Source: Lactifluus volemus (lineage: Eukaryota > Basidiomycota > Agaricomycetes > Russulales > Russulaceae). Taken from it: DNA of 64,000 nucleotides. The stretch covers positions 1-64,000 of the forward strand of contig WTXI01000163.1 in NCBI GenBank assembly GCA_022376515.1. Reading direction: 5' to 3'. The position numbers and the translations under genes were made by a program. This document shows positions 54,701-64,000 of this stretch, piece by piece. The stretch's first letter is position 1. Each line of letters begins with the position of its first letter. The notes below the pieces were generated by a model, which worked only from the letters and a program-made list of their open reading frames with translations, had not been told where the DNA came from and made no database searches.

Positions 54701-57079
54701 CCACGGCCTTCCCAAGCTGAAGTGGAGAATTTTCTAGCACTAGCGCGTGATGCATCCAGGTTTATCTGGTATTTCGGGATGGCGATCGCAAGGAGCGCTC
54801 CACACATCTATGTCTCCGCTTTGCCCTTCACACCAACCTCTTCACATATCCTGAAGATTTATAATCGCCTATTTCCTCACGTGTTGTCCCTAGAACGCGG
54901 GCAGTTGTCTCGTTGGCCAGCACTAGAAATGGCGACTCGAGCACATGACGGGCCAGTGCAGTGTGTAGTATTCTCGCCTGATGGACAGCGGATAGCCTCG
55001 GCTGGATACCACACGATTTGTGTCTGGGATGCCACGACGATGGAGGTTGTTGCGGGCCCGTTCACCGGACACACTGACGACGTCAAGTCTGTTGCATTCT
55101 CGCCAGATGGGGAGCGCATCGCTTCGGCCTCAAATGATTGCACGATTCGTGTGTGGGATGCCGCAACAGGAGAGGTTGTAGTGGACCAAGTTACTGGACA
55201 CACAAGCTGGGTCAGATCTATTGCATTCTCACCGGATGGAGAGCGCATCGCCTCGGCCTCAAGTGATTACACGATTCGTGTGTGGGATGCTGCAACAGGA
55301 GAGGTTGTAGCCGGTCCATTTACTGGACACACTGATGCGGTCATGTGTGTTGCATTCTCGCCAGAGGGACAGCACATCGCTTCGGCCTCAGCAGATCGCA
55401 CGATCTGCGTGTGGGATGTTGCAACCGGAGAGATTGTATTGGGACCATTAACTGGACATTCCGGTGTGGTCGCATCGGTCGTATTCTCCCCGAATGGGCA
55501 ACGTGTTGCCTCGGCCTCGTACGATCACACCATTCGTATGTGGGATGCGTCAACAGGACAGGTCGTAGTGGGCCCATTCACTGGACACATCGGACATGTC
55601 TACTCTGTTGTATTTTCGCCAGATGGGCAGCGCATTGCTTCTGCCTCACAAGATCTCACAATTCGCGTATGGGATGCCACAAGTGGTGAGATTGTAGCGG
55701 GCCCGTTTACCGGACACCCAAATAATGTCAACTCCGTTGCATTCTCGCCAGACGGCGAGCGCATTGCTTCGGCCTCAGAAGATTTTACCATTCGCATGTG
55801 GGATGCTACTGCAGGAGTGTCCGTGGACCCGCCAGTGTTTACCGGACATACAGATGTTGTCAACTCTGTTGCCTTCTCACCGGATGGACGGCGCATTGCT
55901 TCGGCCTCGGGAGATTGCAAGATTTGTGTGTGGGATGCCACAACGGGAGAGGTCGTAGCGGGCCCATTTACTGGACACACTAGTTGGGCTTACTCTGCCG
56001 TTTTCTCGCCTGACGGGCAGCGCATCGCCTCGACCTCGGACGATCGCACTGTTCGTGTGTGGGATGCAGCTACAGGACATCTTGTAGCGGGCCCATTTAC
56101 TGGACACACCAATTGGGTCAGATCTGTTGCGTTCTCGCCAGAGGGGCAGCGGATCGTTTCCGCTTCAGAGGATCAGACGATTCGCGTGTGGAATGCTGCA
56201 ACAGGGGAGGCTGTGGCGGGCCCATTTACTGGACACACTGAACGCGTCAATTTCGTGGCGTTCTCGCCGGAAGGGAAGCGCATTGCCTCGGCCTCGTACG
56301 ACACCACCATCCTCGTGTGGGATGCTGATACGGGAGAGATCGTAGCAGGCCCGTTTACTGGACACGGAGGTCAGGTTAATTCCCTTGCATTCTCGCCCGA
56401 CGGGCAACGCATTGCCTCGGCCTCATCCGATGACATGATTCGGGTGTGGGATGCCGCCAACGGAGAGGTTGTAGTGGGCCCGTTGACTGGACATACCAGT
56501 TCGGTCTTTTCTGTCGTATTCTCACCAGATGGGCAGCGTATTGCTTCGGGTTCATATGATCAAACGATTCGCGTGTGGGATGCCGTAACAGGAGAGCTCG
56601 TAGCTGGCCCGTTCACCGGACACACAGATTCGGTTAGTTCAGTTGCATTCTCACCAGACGGGCGGCGCATTGCCTCGGGCTCAGCGGATTTCACAATTCG
56701 CGTTTGGGATGTTGCAATAGGAATGCCCGAAAGGGACCTGTCTGCTGGAGAGCCCAAATCGGCCCTCTTCCCTGCGGCATCTTCGCTGGGCACGCAGCCC
56801 ATCGCTTCTACCTCGCGAGGTCGCATGATCTGTGTAAAGGGGAGAACAGAAGATATTGACAAGATCTATTTTATAGACAAGCTCTTCATCGATGCTAATG
56901 GTTGGATCCATGGAGATGAGGGGGAACTTATTTTATGGATTCCTCAGATTCACCGGCCATATATCAGTAGATATAACACCGTCTGGATTGCAGGCAAACA
57001 CTATACCCAGCTTGATCTTTCAAACTTTGTTCATGGAGCTAACTGGGCCAGAGTATATGTTGATAGTTCATCTGAATAG
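51783..57079 (+). CDS. NLR-4: C2-NACHT-WD40 protein
   Basis: Nine exons in phase: 51783-51846, 51903-52056, 52107-52213, 52266-52480, 52535-52585, 52654-52858, 52910-53052, 53112-54647, 54698-57079 (about 1618 aa). Domain order is as in NLR-3. The NACHT exon differs from NLR-3 at roughly eight to ten of 512 residues, but the WD40 exon of the same length differs much more, mostly in the residues after each GH and in the short loop before TIR/TIC. This fits selection or gene conversion on the repeat domain. No AUG is visible in the first exon. It is tail-to-tail with phospholipase D. Confidence 0.9.
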
Positions 57080-57347
57080 ACTTGGAGCTAGTTGTATTCT
57101 ATGTACGTATGTTATCCCCGAATACCGTATCTTGAAGGAATTGGCATTAGTGAATGTCGAGGGCGAGGCAGAGGACCATGTGGAGGTCATTGAGAGCGTC
57201 TCATCCAATGATGTTTATGTATCAATTGGGGCTCGGATATACTCAGACTCGGGGGAACATTCAATTGCATCCACATCCGTCTGTAGTTTAGCAGGCGGGT
57301 GGTTTTATATCGGTACAAATGGTCACCTCTCCTTTCCAGACACATGA

Positions 57348-58122
57348 GTGAATACGCCGGCCCATCCCCTGTCATAGTTACTCGAGCCTGGAGGATGTGA
57401 CAGGGTCACCTTGCGAACCAGAAGAGTAGATCGGATTCACTCGAACGCTTGGATTGGATTGCATACTTATAACTTCGACCAATTGAGGTCACGTCGCATC
57501 GATCCCTGCGTATTCTTAGCATCGTCACGGTGATCTCGATATTATTCGAATGAGAGAAGAAGGCCCTGCTTAGTATCGATCTGCCCTTTCAAAGTGAGAG
57601 GGAATGAGAGGCCGAACTTACTGGTCATTCTTGACGTAAGAGCAGCCTCGTCTCGCCTTATACAGATCACATATCAAGTTAGCTGATTTCAGAGAGCCTG
57701 AGAGAGGAGAGAAGACCCCACTGCCACAACTAGCAGGATCAGGGTTGGGGAGGGGAAAGAAATTCAGTTATGAGTATCTCCAGCTGAGGCATAAATGAAA
57801 GCCAGGTAAGTATATAATTTGGTGGGAAGTAACAAATTTTTACAAGGAGAGTCTGTGACACCCAATCTACACATCATTATACTGTGGGCAGCAGTTTTAC
57901 TTCCAATTGGATCTTCCTTGCTGAGAACTGCCAGTTGTTAGCAAAGGAAATCCAACTGGATGCAAAACTGCTGTCCACAGTATGAGGATCCATAGATTGA
58001 GTGATTGAAATGTTGTAGGTAAAGAAAATGCCTGTTTTTTCCGAATGATGACATCAATACCAGGCTCGCTCAATGCAATTCCCTACTACACTATAGTACA
58101 CATTCACTTTTTTACCCGAAGT
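57348..58122. other. intergenic between NLR-4 and phospholipase D
   Basis: No gene is supported; the region holds the foldback repeat at 57859-58003. Confidence 0.6.
57859..58003. repeat. 145-bp foldback element (MITE-like)
   Basis: The two halves (about 57859-57930 and 57931-58003) are imperfect reverse complements over their whole length. Matching pieces include CAATCTA/TAGATTG, ATACTGTGG/CCACAGTAT, CAGCAGTTTT/AAAACTGCTG and TTGGAT/ATCCAA. There is almost no loop, so transcription would give one long hairpin. No clear target duplication was found. Confidence 0.75.
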
Positions 58123-61100
58123 TCAGATATATAATTGAAGGAAAGGGTCGGCCCCACTCCACATGATTCCCTCCGCAAAATCTTTCTGACCGATCAAAAA
58201 GTCCTGTGAATTTTAAAGTCAGGACCAGGGATTTGGAAGGGAAGCGGATAAAAGCAACGAACGATTTGAGCTTCGACAAGCGATCCCCGCACCAGCGAAA
58301 GTCTCTCTATCACGTGATCTACGGACACTCCAGGAACAACGTGTCCCACCTTGACTTTCGGCTTATATGACTGCACGGTGTTAACACGGCAAAGCGCACA
58401 GGACTGGCGATTCCAGATACTTACATTATAGGCCGCCCAGTCGGGCACGCGGTTACTCGGCACCGGGCGAAAGAGCTCCGTATACACCTCACGATTTACT
58501 CGTGCCGTGGTGTTCCACAGATTCAAGAAGTCATCAGACAACGGGTCTGCAACGCTCATGTCCTCCTCGAGACCCGTCTCGTCGTCATTTGGAACCGGAG
58601 CCGGACGCATGAAGGAAGTAACCCGATCTTGGAGCATGTTTACCGGATGGACCAAACCGAGGTGCCCTGCAGGCCGCGTACGTTTGTGTGAACATAACTT
58701 AGTTTATACTGCAATACACACGCACCACGGAAGAGCTTGCGTCGCAGGGAGGCTGCGAAGCGGGCTGCCATGTACGGCTGTCCATCCATCATACTTGGAA
58801 TCTTGTCTTCGTCCTCGACGACCAATGCAATCTCAGAGTCATGATCGCCCTGCGGTCAGTATATATGAATACAAGATCGGTTGTAATCAGCAAGTTCGGT
58901 ATTGCGTACCCTCTGACTACGGTCATTCAGATTAGCTGAACCCATCTGAGTTACGACAAGATCAGAGAGTTGCTGCACGGTATGACCGGAGACATGCTTA
59001 CGATAACGCGGCGATCGTCAACAATCATGACCTTACTATGGATATACGCCAGCTCGGAAACGTATCTGGAAAGGGCGTGAAATTTAGGCGCAGGTCTTCT
59101 CAAAATTAGACTAATAACATACGATTCAAGCTCTTCTTCCTTGGTTCCAAACCACTGCTCATCCGCAAGCCTCGTCGTGTCTTGTAACGCGTGTTGGCCA
59201 ACCGTGTCAGCAACTGTGGCAAATCTGGCCCCGCCGATTGTACTTGCATTACGTTCGAACTGCGCGATCATATTGGCTGCTTCGTCGTGCGAGGCGGGAA
59301 TTCGGTACTTTTCTGTCTTCATCGTTGTCTTTTCGCCGAGGAAAAGCCCATCGGACGTCGGCTCAGGAATCGTGATCGTGACCTCGGTTGGCATGTCCCT
59401 ATCCACCGAGTCGTAGACCCACTGGCGCGCGAGTGCTGCCTGCGCTTGGCCGAATTTGACGCCCGACCTTGTCTCTGTCGGAGCGATGAGCGTGTCTTTG
59501 ACCCACAAATTAGAAGAGTGATCAATAGACATTGTGAGCACGTACTCATGGGAGCAGGGATCCGATCGTATACACGTAGATTATAGAACCGGATGTAGTC
59601 AGTTCTTGAGGTACACTCCGTCAGATGGCACGTATAGAACAAGGACTATGTGCTCACGGCTCGAACCCCGCGTGACGGATCTCCTCATATATACTACTTC
59701 CACCGCGATTGATAGTGCGGTACTGAGCGGCAATGATGGTCTTGATTGTAGTTGCATTCTTCACATCACCTGCATTATCGGGAAGCTCCGGAAAAACTAC
59801 GATGACCTAGAAAAAGAGCGTTAGGCACACTTTGAACAAGAGAGGAACTGCCCACTTTGAATTTCTTCTGGGACTTTGCAGCACGAAGGATGCGCTCGAC
59901 AAGTGCAGAGGCAATCTGATTCTTCACGGGACCCGTACCTTTGGTGTTCGATATGCTAGAGACACAAATCAGGCTACCTTGATAAATCAGAGGAATAGTC
60001 TAGCGTACAAGTATTGGTTCTCTACGAGGTGCAATTTAGGACCGCTCATACATGATGTCAAACTGGTTACAACGTACCAATGTAAATGAAGTGCTCGGCT
60101 TGGTGAATCATCTGGATATCTGTCACCATCTATTAGCCTGCGTTTCGGTAAGATCCGTTCTTCTTACAGGCGTTCTGAATGCTGTGTTCCGTTGATACGC
60201 CAAGGCTCCATGGGCAGACACTCCGAACGACCTGTGCATGGCATGTCCCATAAGGGGGCCTTGAGCCAATTTGATCAACTCTGTCCTTGAAGAGGCTGTT
60301 GAAGCGCTATTTGGAATGCTGATTAGCGGGATGTCATGATTGTTCACAGTATGGATGGCGTACGATTGCTCCGCTTGGAGCGGCTACGGCATCGTTTGGG
60401 AACGCAAGCCACTTGTAGCGACTTGAATGGGGTAATCAGCATGAGCGGTGTTCCAAAATGGACTCAAAACGAACTTGTCATTTTTATACTCATCCTACGG
60501 GTTGTGCTGATAAGTGATGATAAGGTTACTGTATTTCGTGGAGTGTAGCACACCTTGACACCCTTGATCCAGTTCCACCGCTGAATGAAGTGTTGCACAA
60601 TGTCGAGGACAACGGGGCCGTTGATTGTCATGTGCAACTAGTAGAATTCTCAGTGAGCCAGGGCCGAACTCGGAACGAAAACAGACGTACGTCATGCCAT
60701 GGCATACGAGGGCTCTCCAATAGGGAAATGTTTTCGTTTACATAGTCTTTGACGTTTCGATAATCCGTGATACGCTCATTGTTGAAATCTTGGCCTGGGA
60801 AAATAGTGCGTGAGAAATCTGTCGGATGGGCATCGGCAAGCGCCTGATTCTGGGTGTCCCAACGGCCAAAACAAATATCGATCCCGCCAATGCAAGCGCG
60901 ATGGTTGTCAACTACAATGATTTTCTCGTGGTGCGTCCAATACTCGGAGATATCTAATCATTGATTCTAATAGATAAATGCGCCACCTAGGCTGAAAAAT
61001 AAATGCCCACCTTTAGTCCCAAGGTGGTTTGGGTGACGCATACATGCAATGTTGGGATGCAAGTCTTCGAGAGCTCTCTAAAAATAAGAGCACGGTCGTG

Positions 61101-61688
61101 TGGTCAGTAACAGGCCCTCTTACCTCGGTGTGGGCCGAGTTAATTGTCAACAATGGTTCAATCTTTGGGTGGCGCAGAGCTGGTAAGTTATCACAGAGGC
61201 GGTAGTGCTATCAATTGCGTACCTCCTGATAAACAGCTACACATATCTTCACCCCTTGCTCTGCCTTGCGGAAGAGGATCCTGTCGAGGCGCCAATCTGC
61301 ATTTTTCGCAGGCGGACGGCGTAGGTAGAGCTCAGGACTCAACCACCAGTCCTCAAATGGGGGTCAAGCACGAAGGAAAACACGAGGAATGATCTATACC
61401 TGTATAAAGATGCACTCCCTTGCGCTTTCAAGCATCTCAGACAGCGCATAGAAATAGTCGTGGCCCTTGATGTGCCTGAAGCACTCTTAAGAGGAAGCTA
61501 TTCGTGAAGGAAAACATTACCTACCACTTGACAAAATTCTGAGGTCGTTCGCCCGCAAAGCTTAAAAAACGATGATTCGCATTTACTTCTGTACGCGTGT
61601 TGTCATTGACTGTCGTCTCAGGAGCTCCGAGTCCTTCTATGACGTCGGTTATGCCCTTCGGTAAGTGGAGATGACTGAGGAAGGACAT
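58123..61688 (-). CDS. phospholipase D (PLD1/SPO14-type, short form)
   Basis: About 18 exons, roughly 800 aa. 3' exons confirmed in phase: 58123-58203, 58263-58370, 58425-58666, 58726-58849, 58910-58945, 59002-59065, 59123-59495, 59546-59604, 59658-59806, 59856-59955, 60009-60021, 60078-60119, 60168-60306. The enzyme hydrolyses phosphatidylcholine to phosphatidic acid. Both HKD motifs are intact: [20 protein letters not shown] and [20 protein letters not shown]. The N-terminal [14 protein letters not shown], the [19 protein letters not shown] block and a C-terminal [19 protein letters not shown] region fit fungal PLDs. It begins [13 protein letters not shown], without the PX/PH domains of yeast Spo14. 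A 13-nt microexon (60009-60021) is required. The exon at ~60364 has an uncertain 5' border. Confidence 0.88.
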
Positions 61689-64000
61689 GTTGATGAAGAA
61701 GAAAAGCAGTGAACGAGAGTCTTTATCGATCCTCGCATCTTATAACGGCGTCAGCGGCAACGTGGTTGGAGCAGTAACGGCAGCGACATTTCTCGCCGGT
61801 TACGCCGACGATATATGAGGTCCTATATCTCAAACGGGTGGCAAATTGGTGCCACGGCCGCGGCTGACGACGACTTGCGCTGCTTCCGCGTCAAATCCTC
61901 GCTGCTGCGCGACGTTGAGGAGTCTCTCTTCCGAGTCATCTCGCACAACAACAACCCACAGCAGGACGGCCGAGCGGGCACACTTTTGAATTGTTAAACA
62001 CATTCAGTTTCTCGTTTAATTAATATATTTCTTTTAATTCTTCGAAGTCAGAGTGTGATCGGACCTGCGCTGGAAATCGGAATTTCGTCGGAATGGCATG
62101 CCAAGAAAGACAAGCCAAAACAAATGACCAGGTATATACGTCATAGTGTTCTTTTTCAAGTTCGCGTGTGCCTGTTTCAAAGACAAATCGAAGTAAATCT
62201 AAGTGACTTGAACTAATTCAACTCATATCAAACTGTTCACATATTAAATTCAATCCGATCGGAGGCAATTAGTGCGCTCAATTTCAATTGATGGGTAGAT
62301 TGTATCAGATTATGTATCAGATTATTATAAATTAATTTATTGTCCATTTATGGTACAATTGTATCTAGTTGGCTGTATTCTGCCCTCCTCGCTATCACCT
62401 CAGAGGCTCGGCCCTGGTCTGGCCATCGCCTACTAGCCTGATGGTCTAGGTGCCATGTGTTGGAGATAGTTCGTGTGAATAACGTACAGCACGAACGGAT
62501 AGGCTTCGATGACATAATACATGTCTCCCTCATGGCGCGGAAAACTAGGCGTGGCAACGGGGGGCGAACTCACGGACGTATTCATATCTTTTCTTTTCCC
62601 ACTCATCACTTTTGGAGCTGGCTGGCTGGCTGCGTGCCGGAGAGACCGACAAGCTCTTATTGATGTGGAGTAGGTTTACAATGCGCCGACTCGGAACATT
62701 GGATAAGTGTTTTTGTCCCCATTATAATACCGTAGATCCGTGCACGTAACTTATCAAGAACAGTGCCGTAAGTACTACTGTAAGTCTTTGAGCTTGAGCT
62801 TGAGCGCTTGAGCCCCCATCGGGCCCCATCATTCAAAATCTGTTCAATGTTCCATCACCGTTTCATCTGTTTTACCGGTCCACCGGTCCCTTTAGGTTAC
62901 GATAATAGAAGGAATACTATCCCGAGCGCTGGGTTTGAACACGAGTAGGTGTTTGAACAGTCAATATTTCTACCACTTCCTATCCACTTCAGCCCTCGGT
63001 ATTCTCGGGATGAGCAGTTACTGTGATTATCAAACAATGTATAAATTTTATTTCACAGAGGAGAGCCATATCGTTGAGGAATTTCAGTTTTGAACATCAA
63101 AATTTGCCTTGATTTGGAAAGAATAGTGTCTGGATGGTTTTTATGAATTGAAATTTCTAAAAAAAATTGATACAAATGGAGTCTGCCTATATGAGAAGCC
63201 TCCTAGCAATTTACAGGTACAGTCAACCACAATAGCGAACAGGATGGAGCATTTGCAGCAACCATATGTTGAGCGTGACAATCTCCTAAAGCGGAGATTG
63301 AAACGCGTATGCCAGCGGAGGCGTTCCAGTGGTTCCACACCTTCGAAAGCTCCAAAAGGAAAGAAATGATTAGAAATCCATGCCAGGAACTGTGACTGAT
63401 GTGACTGAAACTGTTCAAAAGCCTACTTTTTGGTATACCCCCCAACCGGCATCGCTCTGCCAATCGCACAGTTGGCTATACTCGATTTTTTACTACATGA
63501 AAGTCTAGATAAGAAGCATATATATACTGTAGAGAAAGCCGAAGACCAGTAGTCATTAGCACCCACATTTCCGAGGCACAAATTCAAAATTTGTTCAAAC
63601 ACCTACTCGGTGATAGTACGCATGGGGAGCACCCCTTTGTAACCTTGGATCATTGGTTCAAGGAGTCAGCAGACCACTCACCTACTCTGGTTGATGGATG
63701 CAGATTGGTTTCGTCGATAATTGAGCACACACTCCATGGAGTGAGTAAGAAAAAATTGAATCGTAGATATGCATTAGAATTAATACAACAAGTTGTACGT
63801 TTTTCATTGTCAGGCATGACCATCGTAGAACAACAACGTCCAACGCGAACATGCTAGAGAAAGGTCAGTTCCCAGTCCTGAGAAAAGAGTAAACGAGTGC
63901 CAGTGATGTTGAAAACACAATGGGGCGTTTTACGAGACGGAACGTAAAAAGTACATGTATGCTGCCCTGTGCGCTGTGTACGCATTAGACCTTCTCGTTC
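61689..64000. other. gene-poor right end
   Basis: The first ~150 bp are the phospholipase D promoter. Beyond this the sequence is AT-rich with short direct repeats (GAGCTT units near 62790). Two weak open stretches near 63150-63370 and 63590-63860 are the only coding candidates. Confidence 0.5.
63591..63857 (+). CDS. weak hypothetical open frame
   Basis: Open for about 88 codons (HLLGDSTHGEHPFVTLDHWF, then KESADHSPTLVDGCRLVSS). No start codon, splice pattern or family was recognised with confidence. It could be an exon of a gene continuing to the right, or a relic. Confidence 0.15.
   Translation: MFKHLLGDSTHGEHPFVTLDHWFKESADHSPTLVDGCRLVSSIIEHTLHGVSKKKLNRRYALELIQQVVRFSLSGMTIVEQQRPTRTC

Larger units (their letters stand above)
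48756..57340 (+). repeat. tandem segmental duplication, unit 2
   Basis: Begins within the Rrn5-like pseudogene (matching about 40435) right after the truncated 3' flank of NLR-3, and runs through NLR-4 and its 3' flank. It carries two extra insertions (49139-49397 and about 51047-51345) absent from unit 1. The 3' flank after NLR-4 is longer than that after NLR-3, which places the ancestral right border here. Confidence 0.88.

Noticed and set aside
56892..57347. 151-codon open frame crossing the end of NLR-4
   Set aside because: Its first half is out of frame over NLR-4 coding sequence; similarity to the other NLR 3' flanks is explained by shared ancestry of the flank.
62920..62970. GGTTTGAA-type box suggesting a tRNA gene
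   Set aside because: No acceptor stem or A box at the right spacing; no tRNA cloverleaf could be drawn.
1..64000. CRISPR arrays, prokaryotic operons, phage or plasmid origins
   Set aside because: No spaced direct repeats of that kind; introns and gene families show a fungal nuclear genome.

Overview
The window is nuclear DNA of a filamentous fungus, most likely an agaricomycete basidiomycete. Genes carry many short introns (about 35-100 bp) with GT..AG borders. They include families typical of that group: NACHT-WD40 NLR-like proteins, DUF6535 membrane proteins, a fungal phospholipase D and a Ty3/gypsy element. The tight WD40-NACHT clustering recalls Rhizoctonia/Ceratobasidium, but the species cannot be fixed from the sequence alone.

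Layout. 1-1502 is the 5' end of a gypsy element (minus strand) running off the left edge. 2.3-5.5 kb holds two convergent housekeeping genes, a SUR2-type sphingolipid C4-hydroxylase (+) and TIM44 (-), followed by a U6 snRNA gene (-). 6.8-20.8 kb is NLR-1 (+), split by a complete 8.5 kb gypsy element (9463-17958) with near-identical LTRs and a 4-bp target duplication. NLR-2 (-) lies tail-to-tail with it at 22.2-27.6 kb. Two paralogous DUF6535 membrane-protein genes (-) follow at 28.9-31.0 and 33.1-35.3 kb. 35.9-38.8 kb is a graveyard: a probable methionine-sulfoxide-reductase scrap, a 5' piece of a phospholipase D gene, and the 5' half of a fifth NLR joined end to end with it. MsrB (-) and an Rrn5-like SANT/histone-fold protein (+) are divergent at 39.2-42.3 kb. 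NLR-3 (+) follows; the block Rrn5-like gene plus NLR is then duplicated in tandem, giving a 5'-truncated Rrn5-like pseudogene and NLR-4 (+). Phospholipase D (-) closes the gene-rich part at 58.1-61.7 kb. The last 2.3 kb has no convincing gene.

Common theme. The four long NLR genes share one architecture that I could splice in phase: an N-terminal C2-like domain, a helical region, a NACHT NTPase, then 14 highly similar WD40 repeats (two seven-blade propellers) and a conserved C-terminal tail. They show every stage of birth-and-death evolution: an intact-looking pair made by tandem duplication, a divergent intact copy, a copy broken by a frameshift and a retrotransposon, and a truncated relic. 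In characterised fungal NLRs of this type, high-identity WD40 repeats are recognition modules for self/non-self discrimination (established for HET-D/HET-E relatives). The role here is inferred.
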